Source: Xestospongia muta (lineage: Eukaryota > Porifera > Demospongiae > Haplosclerida > Petrosiidae). From it: a DNA stretch of 64,000 nt. The notes under the pieces are model-generated. The model was not told the origin of the DNA. It searched no databases and worked only from the letters and a program-made list of their open reading frames with translations. The stretch is from the NCBI GenBank assembly GCA_963693285.1, contig OY848931.1, positions 4,010,079 through 4,074,078 on the forward strand, read 5' to 3'. The position numbers and the translations under genes are program-made. Shown here one piece after another: positions 10,411 to 22,800 of this stretch (within the stretch, counting starts at the first letter, position 1; every line of letters begins with the position of its first letter).

Positions 10411-10629
10411 ATGGGAGCTCTTTTCTTTTTGTTAGTGTTACCAACTCCTAGTATAGGACAGGGATCCTCTCATTGTATGGCTGACTGTAACATGGGACAA
10501 CATGGACCCTCTCTTTATGAACAACACTGCTGTATATCAAGTAACAAGGGAAAGAGATTTCATTTGAAAGATAATGATCTAACTAGGTTTATCCTCTGTC
10601 CATCTACAAGACCTAGTTCTTGTCCATAA
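10411..10629 (+). CDS. Small secreted six-cysteine protein, copy B (72 aa)
   Basis: It starts 155 bp after the G2 stop on the same strand. Compared with copy A it has A2G, T24A, K37E, Y39H, G56D and S72P, with the leader and all six cysteines kept. The acceptor-like site before it is TTATAG. There is no AATAAA in the first 100 bp after the stop. Co-transcription with G2 is possible but not shown. Confidence 0.6.
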   Translation: MGALFFLLVLPTPSIGQGSSHCMADCNMGQHGPSLYEQHCCISSNKGKRFHLKDNDLTRFILCPSTRPSSCP

Positions 10630-11305
10630 CTTAATACATTTTTAACAAATTCACATTATGTTAACAAAATGTTTTCTTCACAAATCATCACAAAATTTGA
10701 TATTACTTAATAATAATCAATAATAGATCTGGTATAGGAGAAAGAGAAAAACCTAAAATTATATAACATCTTATTTGAGAAGCTCAGATGATGGACATAC
10801 TGTTTGATAAGAGATCAATGATTTTCTAAAACTAACAAGAAAGGAGGTTTTGAGAAAGGGATATAAAAGTATAAATTAAGGACTCATTCACTAGCAAATA
10901 TACAAAAATTGGTCATATTAAACAAAGTTTTGTTCTACTTGTCAATGAATTACTATAGAATCTAGAATTATTGTGAATTACTCACTGTGTAATTTATTGG
11001 TACATTGTACATTTACAATCAACAAATTATATAGTGAGTAATTTACATAAACTCTAGATTCCATAATCCACTCATGTTCAGATACAAACTAGTTGTTAAA
11101 ATAACATATTAATTTTACAGTCAATGTCCTGAAGATATGGCATTAAATTTAATTATATTGATTATTAAAAGCTCCTCTAAAGTGTGTACCTCATAGTTGT
11201 AAGGACTAGTATAATTGGGAGTCAAGAAGAGTTGCTACTATCCAATATATCCTGATGGAATGACTCGTCAATTGGTAAAGGGATTACAAATATTATAGCC
11301 ATTAG
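10630..11305. other. Spacer with foldback element
   Basis: No gene seen. It holds a conserved AT-rich block (GATCTGGTATAGGAG motif near 10731) that recurs near 19072, 46800 and 54437, and the foldback at 10953-11066. Confidence 0.5.
10953..11066. mobile_element. MITE-like foldback element, copy 1
   Basis: Two arms of about 45 bp (left CTATAGAATCTAGAATTATTG..., right ...AACTCTAGATTCCATA) are imperfect reverse complements around a loop of about 20-25 bp, and both include a TTACTCAC/GTGAGTAA core. There is no coding capacity. Five copies occur in the window, all in equivalent spacers, so they may have spread by duplication rather than by transposition. Confidence 0.5.
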
Positions 11306-11460
11306 TTTTCAAGTATACAGCAGACTTACCTTTTGAATCATGTTTACCATTGAATCTAGAAAATGAAGGTGTTCTCATTAAAGCAATAGTACAGTTGTTC
11401 TACAATTGTTCCATTAAATTTCCATTATGTAAATGGAATATCAGAAATAAACAAAAACAA
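11306..11460 (+). pseudogene. Exon-2 start fragment
   Basis: It resembles the beginning of receptor exon 2 (K-Y-T-A-D, then N-E-G-V-L-I-K) but lacks the acceptor, and decays after about 45 codons with deletions. Equivalents lie at 47388-47540 and 55412-55541. Confidence 0.55.
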
Positions 11461-11483
11461 AGTGATAGCTAGTTCTATTGTAT

Positions 11484-11640
11484 ATTAAAATATTAATACA
11501 TAAAGGACTCCTATATATTACTTACTACATATTGTGTAATATAGTGTATTTTGTATATTATAAGCAATACATCAATAATACATAAAGGACTCCTATATAT
11601 TACTTATTACATATTGTGTAATATAGTATGTGTATGTGTA
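11484..11640 (+). repeat. 82-bp minisatellite, two units
   Basis: The anchor TAAAGGACTCCTATATATTA occurs at 11501 and 11583, period 82 bp. Paralogous loci have four units (47570-47880) and five units (55541-55930). Confidence 0.85.
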
Positions 11641-12195
11641 TAATAAGTTTTCTTATTGTTAAAGTCCAATCCAATAATTATATAGTCTCTCATTGTAATA
11701 CTATATATTTTATATTCACAAAATCAATAGAACTCTAAAATCATAAAACATTACCAAGTGACTGTTTGTTCTTTTACAAACAGATATTGTGATTATAGAG
11801 ACTTGACATTGTTACTGGTTAAAGACACAGCACAAACAACATTGAATTTACATACAATAAACAAGTCATACCAGATATGCGTAATAGATATCTCTAATAT
11901 ATTGTAATAATACTGGATGAACATAATAAAAATTCATTATTCCAAGAATTATTTGAGGACACACTGTGTATATATTACTATGTGTATTAATTATTAATAT
12001 GGTTAGTACAAACTTGTATAGAGTCACTGAGTCAGCACTTTTAATGTTTAATTATTTAGATAGCTACCTGATATTTTATATATCACTACTTAATTTGGTT
12101 ACTACTATAGATCAGAAACATTTCATTATCTGCATTCTTAATATGATATAAAGATAAGAGTTAGAAGCTAGACACTCATAGTTAGTGAGTTAGTC
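11641..12195. other. Spacer with conserved exon-like open frame
   Basis: At 11781-11908 a frame of about 42 codons (R-Y-C-D-Y-R-D-L-T-L-L-L-V-K) is open and recurs near 26276, 32892, 39881 and 56097, often after a TTCTTTTACAG acceptor-like site. The following AT-rich block carries the GTGAGT donor-like site seen before other leader exons. No complete gene is recognised. Confidence 0.3.
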
Positions 12196-12663
<468 letters not shown>

Positions 12664-12857
12664 AATGTATGTAGTTTTATATAAAAATATTTCATTTGAC
12701 ATCTTTTCTAGTTAAACAAAAAAGATGTCATGAATGCTAGGCCTGTTTGCAAAGACTATCACTATAGAATTTACAACAGGACATTCTTGCATATCATATA
12801 CACATCCTTTCTAAGAAGTCGTTTGTTTAAGCAAATTCCATAGTAATTAGTAAACAG

Positions 12858-12864
12858 TATAAAT
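12858..12864 (+). promoter_or_regulatory. Putative TATA box of G3
   Basis: TATAAAT, 50 bp before the G3 ATG, in the same promoter block as G1. Confidence 0.4.
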
Positions 12865-12907
12865 GTTGTCAACATTTGTACAATATACTATTTAGTAGAC
12901 AAGTGAG

Positions 12908-13036
12908 ATGAACAAGTTAAAACAATCAATCTATTTTAACAGTGTGTGTCTCTGTCTCTTGTCTCTACTTTATCTGTCCACTAAAGCTGGAGATGTTGAA
13001 ATGTAAGTCAAATACTAATGCTGATATAATACTGAT

Positions 13037-13091
<55 letters not shown>

Positions 13092-16000
13092 GCAATTTAA
13101 ACTTCTCACTAGTTCTTCAGTATACAAAACCGCCTGTATTTAATGACTCACGTTATAAATTGAATGTACCAAATGAAGGTGTTCTCATTAAAGCAATAAT
13201 AGACAATACTACAGTTGTTCCACTTCATCTCTATTATGTAAATGGAACAGAAGATAATATTCCTAATAACAGGAAAAGTATTCCTACAGTGACCTTCATC
13301 AACTCATCATTCCTTAATTTAACATATAATGATACTGCATATAATACTACTATATATGCTACATATACTACATATACTGTACCATTTACTGCCTCATCAG
13401 CTGTTGGACCATATCTTTATAACATTAACATTAACAATGATCTACTGTTAAATCAAACAGTACGTTTTGCATGGAATCAGACATACAGAGCACCTTGTAC
13501 TAATTGTGATGTGTGGGCGTTAGACAACATCAGTGTATCTCTACAACACAATGGATGTTATCGACACATATATCAACAAGACTTTAATAATGGTGAAAGC
13601 ACTGGTTGGGATCTTGTTAACTCAAATATCTCATTTAACTCTAATCAATGTGATAGTTCAAATGGATGCCTTTATTTTACTAGTAGTCCTAACTATAAAG
13701 GAGTAGCATATTATAATGATAAACGTATAGGAAGTCGTCAAGCAACATCCCCAATGTTAGATCTTCAAGTTATTACGCCTGTTACTCTACCATCTTCATC
13801 TACTACTTATAAAGAGAATATTTGTAATGATGATGACAATATAATGTAAGTAATGTCTTTATATATCAATTAATACAATATATTTCTTTCTTCTCAGAAT
13901 TATAAGTTTCTTACTTCAATTAACTCAATTCATTGGACCTGGTCCATGTACTGATACCTCACCTAATGTTATCCTTCTCTCTCTACATACTGAAGATACC
14001 TCATCACCTTTGGCATATTTTGTACCAGTGGGTAACAAATACTGGCCTTATTTTAATGGGAGTAGTTTATATAATGTTCTAATATACTCTCCTAGTAGTA
14101 CTGAGAATACATTAATTACAACATGTCTTAATAATAATATCAGTCAATTCTCATTGAGTTGGATACAAGAGAACTATACTATTAATAAAGATATCTGGAG
14201 TCTTAGTCAAGTCAATATAACATTGAAACAATATGAATTATGTTATAAGAATGAGTGAGTAATATCTCTTTATATTATGTTATAATATATCTTTGTAGAT
14301 CTTGGAGTCTTTATAATGGTAATATATCCCAATCATTATGTACTAATAAGAGTACATTGATGTTTGATAATGGAGATGGGTCATCACCACGTAGTGCTAA
14401 GCTTTCTCTCTCCTATCATTGTGGTATAACTTGTTCTACTGATGGTATATGGCCAGAGACATTACCAGGTCATAATGTCACTGGTTTTTACTGTTATAAA
14501 GGAACTGTTAATGGTAAATGATAACTTCACTTCTCCTTATATTATAATCCTCTCTAACAGGTACCAGACTATGTAAACAAGATGGAAACTGGGATGATAA
14601 TATTTATTGTTTTACTAGCGAACAATTTAATACTGTATTATCAAAAGTATAGCACTAATATAATTTATAATATCATCTCTCACTCTATTACATACACAGA
14701 TCAATAGTTCTTCTATAACAGCTTTGGAAATATTAAGTGAAAATAATGAAGATATAACAGTTGATCAAACCATTTTCTTATTGTCTACTATTGTTAATAA
14801 CAAGTTAATCCAGTCACCAGAACCTGTTTCTATTAATTTCACTAAGGTATATATAATCATAATATTGTATGATATATTATATTATTATAGTATTTTAATA
14901 ATGTGATCATTAATTTACTAACCAATGAGACTATTCCTGATGACAAGGTAAGGTCTATTGTTTACATAGCACCAATTACACGACTCATGATTACATCATT
15001 AATAATTATATTACTAATTATAGGAGAAGAGGAGATCTATTGGTAGTCAACTCCTCCTAACATTAGATCTATTTGCACTATATCTCTATAATACTACAGG
15101 ACTACAGATGATAGGAGATACTATTGGTAGGTATATATATATATATATTAGTTGTATACTCTATGTCTCTCTTGTATATATAGCATTTACTGTTAAAGAG
15201 ATTACAAGTATAACTGGTCCAATTCAAGCAATATCTGTTAATAATAATTCTATTACATTACCTCCTGATATATTTGATAATCTACCAGTTAAAATAGCTT
15301 CATTTTACTACCAAAATTTATCAAGATGGTTACCTCCTGATCATCCTAACCAATCTATCATATCTCCAGTTCTCTCTTCTACTAATTGTACAGACTGTTC
15401 TATAACAGATCTGACTACACCAGTTAACATCTTGTTTAACTTGTCTAGTCAACAGGTATAACAAGACATACTCAGTTGTCATAGCAACCATATCTCATCT
15501 TCCTCTACACAGATATCAAGTAGTGATAATTTATCATGTGTATATTGGAAGTTTGAATTGTACATAATCCTATCAGTAATATATTGAGTGTATTATATCT
15601 CCTATTAGATCTGATATAAGATTACCAAGTGGTGAGTGGAACAGTAATGGGTGTGGTCTTATTAGTCAAGAGGGTTCAACAGTAAGATGTCAATGTGATC
15701 ATCTAACACACTTTGCTATTCTACTTAGTCCAGGAGTACCAGTATGTCTGTCTGTATGTCTGTATATATAACTGTCCATTTTATAGATTAGTGAGAAAGA
15801 TCATAAGATCCTTCAAACTATAGGAGTTGTGTTATTACCTATCTCTCTGATATGTATGTTACTGACAATATTGACCTATCTTTGTATGAGGTAAGACACA
15901 CACACACATATATACCAGTGATAGTATATCTGTCCATAGATCACTGTGGAATATGGGAAACTATATTCATGTTATGTTATGTAGTAATTTATTGATAGCG

Positions 16001-17319
16001 CAACTTCTATTTGTAGTGGGTATTGAACAAACCAAGTATTGGGTATGTGATCATGTGAGATTCATGTGATTATTATTGTTGTGTATAATTTAGTATGTAT
16101 GTTCATCAATAGCTGTAGTACTGCAGTACATGTTTCTAGTGACATTCATGTGGATGTTAATGGAGGGTGTGGTCTTATACATTGTTTTGGTTAAGGTCTT
16201 TGTCACACATCCTAAACGCTACATAATAAGTTTTACACTACTGAGTTATGGTTGGTTAATTCTATTCATTGATGTATTAATTATTATGAGTATTATTAGG
16301 TATTCCTGGAATATATATGTTGATTATAGTACCCATTGGGTATCTTGTTGGTAGTGATGAAAACCACACCCACTACTTGTTATACGAGAATGGAAAACTG
16401 GTTGCGTGAGTAATAAAGCTGTAAAATCTTAATGATAATATTTATTAATTTATAGATGTTGGCTAAATTATGAGAGTGGATTTATATGGACATTTATTAC
16501 ACCAGTTATCATAATACTTCTAGTAATTTTAATGGATGGATGGATTGATAATATTGTAATGACACTTTTCAGATCAATATTGGGTTCTTCATTATGTCTA
16601 TTGTTATAATGAGAAGACATCAAAAACGTCAACTACATAAAGATCAAACTGCTAATGTCAAGTATGATGGACTTATTGTGTTAATTATCATTTTTTTCTG
16701 CAGACAAATGATAAAAGCTTCTATATCACTTACTATAGTGATGGGTATAGGATGGCTAGCTAATGTTCTTTTCTTTAGTGACAAATTACTGTTCATTGCA
16801 TATATAATGACAGTCTTTATTGCTGGTCAAGGTATTATTATCTTCATACTTTATGTCCCTCTATCTACACCTGTAAGTCTGACTATCATTACTAGTGGGT
16901 ATAAATGTCACACATACATACACATACAGGTAAGAAAGGCATACTCAAAATGGTGGTATGATAAAAAGAGAAAATCTCAATTATTCAATAAAATGTATTT
17001 CACTAATCCAACTTCATTACAGACATCAGTGAGTTACAATAATGAGATTATCATGACATCTTGTTTCCTTACAGAGTAATGTTAAAAAAACTGAAAGATC
17101 AGTTCCTGCTGCTAATAACTCTGGACAATATAGTCTAGGAACAATTGATGGTATATATGTATATATGTACAGCTGGTAATGATCTATTGTTCACTGTTAG
17201 AGAGTACATCAGATACTTTGAAGAAATCTACATTAAAGAATGCTGAACAAAGTAATGAGACTGAACTGGCAATGGATGATTTCTCATATTCTAATGAAGG
17301 AACTGAGATTGTATCTTAG
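12908..17319 (+). CDS. G3: intact adhesion GPCR without Ser/Thr linker
   Basis: About 1117 residues. Exons: 12908-13002, 13093-13845, 13898-14254, 14299-14513, 14561-14646, 14700-14846, 14891-14947, 15024-15126, 15184-15455, 15513-15559, 15609-15741, 15787-15890, 15940-16042, 16094-16250, 16300-16405, 16456-16522, 16573-16661, 16704-16872, 16930-17028, 17075-17150, 17201-17319. It shows the complete tail: after the TM7 exon come a basic W-W-Y-D-K-K-R-K segment and a Ser/Thr/Glu-rich end, stopping at ...EIVS. The GPS is intact (CQCDHLTHFAILL). Exon 4 joins YHCG directly to ITCSTDG, so the Thr/Ser linker is absent. Exon 2 is the longest of all copies, with an extra A-Y-Y-N-D-K-R-I-G insertion near 13706. 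A cysteine near the exon-2 start is replaced by Arg (S-R-Y-K-L), which may leave its partner unpaired. The exon-14 donor is the weaker GTTGGT. Confidence 0.87.
13039..13090 (+). repeat. (CT)26 tract at the 3' end of G3 intron 1
   Basis: Pure CT repeat up to the acceptor TAG ending at 13092. Confidence 0.95.
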
Positions 17320-17338
17320 TTTTAAATTACTAACAGTC

Positions 17339-17344
17339 AATAAA
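17339..17344 (+). promoter_or_regulatory. Putative polyadenylation signal of G3
   Basis: AATAAA 20 bp after the G3 stop codon. Confidence 0.5.
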
Positions 17345-17520
17345 TCATAACATTAATAATATTAAAATGTAGTAATGTATTGTGGTTTGTTAGTTAATTG
17401 ATTATGTTGTTGTCGTAGTAACATATGTTGTTATTATCTGTCTCATAACTTAATCTTATAAGAAATATAAATTGAAAGTTGTTCAGTTATAATGTCTCAG
17501 TAAATAACTTGATAGGGATA

Positions 17521-17594
17521 TGTACTAATAAGAGTACATTGATGTTTGATAATGGAAATGGGTCATCACCACGTAGTGCTAATCTTTCTCTCTC
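17521..17594 (+). pseudogene. Orphan exon-4 fragment behind G3
   Basis: Same piece of exon 4 as at 5072, here starting three bases later (ATGTACT lost to TGTACT). Confidence 0.6.
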
Positions 17595-17756
17595 AATTTG
17601 TGTTTGGCTAAGGAGTCTGTCAATTCAAGAACTACGTTTTATTACTGCACATACACTATATGGTTGTCATTACATCATAAAACATTTCGTTATTTATATT
17701 TTCAATTCAATTATATGATGTAATGATAATAAACTAGATATTAACAATTAGTGAGT

Positions 17757-18082
<326 letters not shown>

Positions 18083-18249
18083 ACTATAGAATTTAGACTA
18101 TTACTATAGAATTTATAACAGGACATTCTTACATATCATATACACATCCTTTCTAAGAAGTCATTTGTTTAAGCAAATTCCATAGTAATTAGTAAACAGT
18201 ATTAAATGTTGTCAACATTGTGCAATATATATTTAGTAGACAAGTGAGA

Positions 18250-18331
18250 TGAACAAGTTAAAACAATCAATCTATTTTAACAGAGTGTGTCTTTGTCTCT
18301 TGTCTCTACTTTATCTGTCAACTAAAGCTTA
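18250..18331 (+). pseudogene. Leader exon fused to the 3' flank of the 72-aa gene
   Basis: The MNKL leader exon is nearly complete (to L-S-T-K-A) behind a normal-looking promoter, then joins CTTAATACATTTTTAACAA, which elsewhere lies after the 72-aa gene stop. TAA follows at once. A single deletion through a whole receptor, or through a G2-like gene plus its 72-aa neighbour, explains it. Confidence 0.65.
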
Positions 18332-19897
18332 ATACATTTTTAACAACTCACTATGTTAACAAAATGTTTTCTTCGCAAATCATCACAAAATTTGACATTA
18401 CTTAATAATATAATCAATAATAAATAGTAAATTGATTTCATGACCATCTTAGTGGTATTTGAAAGGAAATTAATTACAAATTAATTAAAAGTTTTGAAGT
18501 AACAGTAATTGTATCCTATTTTCTCAATATAATGTAAATTGAACTCTTTGATAACTTGATAATGTAAGTTGTCATTAAGTTCATTTAACTGTCAACAATA
18601 AGATTTTAATATGTACACATGTATATGGCCAGAACATTGAAGTTTAGTAACATTGTACTTGGCTAAGGTCCAGCCAAGAACTATATTTTATTGTTTCATA
18701 TACACTATTTAGCTAGGAGTAACTACAATTATATTCACATACATAATTAACAGAATTTCCTATTATTAATTTACTAATGTACTTAGTTGTATGATCATTT
18801 CTCTTTAACAAGACTAAATATAGATTCCTGTAGTCTCTTAGTGAACAAACATATATACTGTTAATTAACTTTATTCATATGTAGACTATATGTTGGTTAG
18901 TTAATTATATCAGCCACAACTTGAAGCTGTAAATACAAACCTCATTGACATGGAATGGACTAATAAGAGTCTATTGATGATCAATTGAGGTTGTCTTTGA
19001 AATAACTTTCCTTGAACTTGTTTAGTTAAAATTGAATTAGCCATTGACCATGCAGGTCTTTTCTCATACTACATCTGGTATAGGAGAAAGAGAAAAAATC
19101 TAAAATTATATAACATCTTATTTGAGAAGCTCAGATGATGGACATACTATTTGATAAGAGATCATGATTTTCTAAAACTAACAGGAAAGGAGGTTTTGAG
19201 AGAGATATAAAAATAGAAATTAAGGACTCATTGATAGCCAATATACAATTGAAGTTTTGTTCTATTTGTCAATATTATCAACAATATAAAAATTAATATG
19301 TCATTTTAACAACTAATTTGTACCTAACATGGATGAATTACTATAGAATATACAATTCTTGTAAATTACTCACTGTGTAATTTATTGGTATGTTGTACAT
19401 TTACATATCAACAAATTATATAGTGAGTAATTTACATAAACTCAAGATTCCATAATCCACTCACTCATGTCAGGTATAAACTAGTTGTAAAAATAAAATA
19501 TTAATTTTTACAATGAATGGAAATTGTACTGAAGGTATGGCATTAAATTTATTTGTATTGATTATAATAAGTTCCTTTAAAGTGTGTACCTCATGATTGT
19601 AAGGACTGCTATAATTGAGAGTCAGGAAGAGTTGCTACTATCCAATATATCCTGATGGAATGACTCATCAATTGGTAAAGGGATTACAATTATTGTAGCC
19701 ATTGTGTCTACTAACTATTTTCTTCATATGTCTATTGTGATATGAAGGGTACTTACTGTGATGGGAAAGGTGCATCATTTATTTATGTTAGTTACGTTGT
19801 AAAGTCAACAGGATACACATAGTTTATAGTTGTTAATTCATTACACAAGTATTATGATGATGTTTTGATAATTTTCCCACACTACTAAGTAAGCATA
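18332..19897. other. Long spacer upstream of G4
   Basis: No gene seen. It contains one decayed unit of the 132-bp family near 18615-18720, the conserved GGTATAGGAG block near 19075, the foldback at 19341-19454, and unique sequence from about 19690 to the G4 start. Confidence 0.4.
19341..19454. mobile_element. MITE-like foldback element, copy 2
   Basis: Arms CTATAGAATATACAATTC... and ...CTCAAGATTCCATAATCC are imperfect inverted repeats around the TTACTCAC/GTGAGTAA core. Confidence 0.45.
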
Positions 19898-22800
19898 ATG
19901 GCTAACTTACATCTACAGACTGTGCTACTGTTCTCAATATATCATTCGTTTGTTAGTGGTTTTGATATCAAACTGTAAGTTGGTCATCAGTTAGTTCCAG
20001 TTAAGAGACTGTCGTCCTTTTGTAGTACTGCAATATTTAACATCAGATACAGTTCTATTTGTAGCAATCTCCCTCCTATTTTACAGCTCTCTAGCAGGTA
20101 TATGAGATCTGAAGAAACATTCTTCTCCAACTGGTACCTTGACTATTACTATCTTGGTCAGTAATAAGACCAAATACAAAACACACACACACACACTCTC
20201 TCTCTCTCTTCAGGTGATTGTAGTTAACATCAAAATGTCAGTTTACTGGTTCAAGAAGGTACTCAAGTTCAGTTTAGACTAGAATTAGCAGCAGGAGAAA
20301 CATGTGACTGCATTAATAATACTAACAGTGTTACTTTTACACTCCATGACAATTATAATACACCTTTCTCCTTCAAGTGAGTAAAGCCTGTCTCCCTAAC
20401 CATTTAAAAACAAAACTCACTTTTTTCTCCTTAGTTATTCCCAACTATTTAGTACTTCAGTTTATAACAGTCTATTCTGTGCAACTAATACAACTAGGAT
20501 ATATCTGACACAACCTATCAGAGTTCAGTCAATGGATATTAGTATCATTAGTAATAGTTTTATCAATGATACTACTGCTAAATCTACTGCTATTGTAGTA
20601 CAACCAGGAATATGTCCAGAAGATAAACAACAATGTCTACCTCTTAACCCTACACAGATAAATGGTGCCATGTATGTTTATATAATTGCAATAACATTAA
20701 TAACTTCTCTCTCTCTCTAGTCACTTAAAATTCTCATTAGTTCTTCAGTATACAGCAGACTCATTTGATATGTGTAAACCATTAGATGTACAAAATGAAG
20801 GTGTTCTCATTAAAGCACTAATGGACAATACTCCAGTTGTTCCACTTCATTTCTATTATGTAAATGATGTACCATTTAATAATGATGGACGTATTCCCAC
20901 AGTGACGTCCATTAACTCATCATTCCTTAATTTAACATATGATACTACTGCATATACTGTCCCATTTACTGCCTCATCATCAGTTGGACCATATCTTTAT
21001 AACATTACCATTAACAATGATCTACTGTTACATCAAAGAGTACGTTTTGCATGGAATCAGACATACTTTGCAATTCGTGCTAATTGTCATGTGTGGGCGT
21101 TAGACAACATCAGTATATCTCTACAACACAATGGATGTTATCGATACATATATCAACAAGATTTTAATAATGGGGAAATCCCTGGTTGGGATCTCATTAA
21201 CTCAACTATCTCATTTAACTTTAATGAATGTGATAGTTCAAATGGTTGTCTTTATTTTACTGGTGGTCCTAACTATGAAGGAGTAGCAAGTCGTCAAGCA
21301 ACATCCCCAATGTTAGATCTTCAAGTTATTACACCTGTTACTCTACCATCTTCACCTACTACTTATAAAGAAAATATTTGTAATAATGATGACAATATAA
21401 TGTAAGTAATGTCTTTATATATCAATTAATACAATATATTTCTTTCTTCTCAGAATTATAAGTTTCTTACTTCAATTAACTGAATTCATTGGACCTGGTC
21501 CATGTACTGATAACTCACCTAATGTTATCCTTCTCTCTCTACATACTGAAGATACCTCATCACCTTTGGCATATTTTGTACCAGTGGGTAACAAATACTG
21601 GCCTTATTTTAATGGTAGTAGTTTATATAATGTTCCAATATACTCTCCTAGTAGTACTGAGAATACATTAATTACAACATGTCTTAATAATAATATGAGT
21701 CAATTCTCATTGAGTTGGATACAAGAGAACTATACTATTAATAAAGATATCTGGAGTCTTAGTCAAGTCACTATAATATTAGAACAATATGAGTTGTGTT
21801 ATAAGAATGAGTGAGTAATATCTCTTTATATTATGTTATAATATCTCTTTGTAGATCTTGGAGTCTTTATAATGGTAATATATCCCAATCATTATGTACT
21901 AATAAGAGTACATTGATGTTTGATAATGGAAATGGGTCATTACCACGTAGTGCTAATCTTTCTCTCTTCTATCATTGTGAGATATCATCAACTACTATAG
22001 CAACCTATAATATTGAACCCTCAGTAACAAGTATGACCAGTATAAACAGTATTGCAATCACTAAAACAAGTATAACTGATCTGACCACAACTGATCTAAC
22101 ATCCACTAAATCTATCAGCCCTAGTACAACTAATACTTCACCTAATGAAACCAGTTTAACCAGTTCTGATATAACAATCAGTTCTAGTATGACTAGTCTT
22201 ACCAGTTCAGATATGACATCCACTGAAACAAGCAAATCTAGTATGACCAGTATTACTAAAACAAGTATAACCAGTATAACCAGTATAACAAGTACAAACA
22301 TTATATCTACACCATCTCCAAGTCCTATAACTTGTTCTACTGATGGTATATGGCCAGAGACACTACCAGGTCATAATGTCACTGGTTTTTACTGTTATAA
22401 AGGAACTGTTAATGGTAAATGATAACTTCTTTTCTCCTTACATTATAATCCTCTCTAACAGGTACCAGACTATGTAAACAAGATGGAAACTGGGACGATA
22501 ATATTTATTGTTTTACTAGCGAACAATTTAATACTGTATTATCAAAAGTATAGCACTAATATAATTAAAATATCATCTCTCACTCTATTACATACACAGA
22601 TCAATAGTTCTTCTATAACAGCTTTGGAAATATTAAGTGAAAATAATGAAGATATAACAGTTGATCAAACCATTTTCTTATTGTCTACTATTGTTAATAA
22701 CCAGTTAATCCAGTCACCAGAACCTGTTTCTAATGATTTCACTAAGGTATGTACAATATCCTATAATTAATTACAATTTATTACATTATTATAGTATTTT

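Noticed and set aside
11966..12151. 61-codon hydrophobic frame (MYILLCVLIINM...), also at 44411 and 48170
   Set aside because: It is interrupted by a stop near 8400 and broken in the other copies (26.5, 33.3, 40.3 kb), and it contains a conserved donor-like site. Better explained as leader-upstream flank or UTR.
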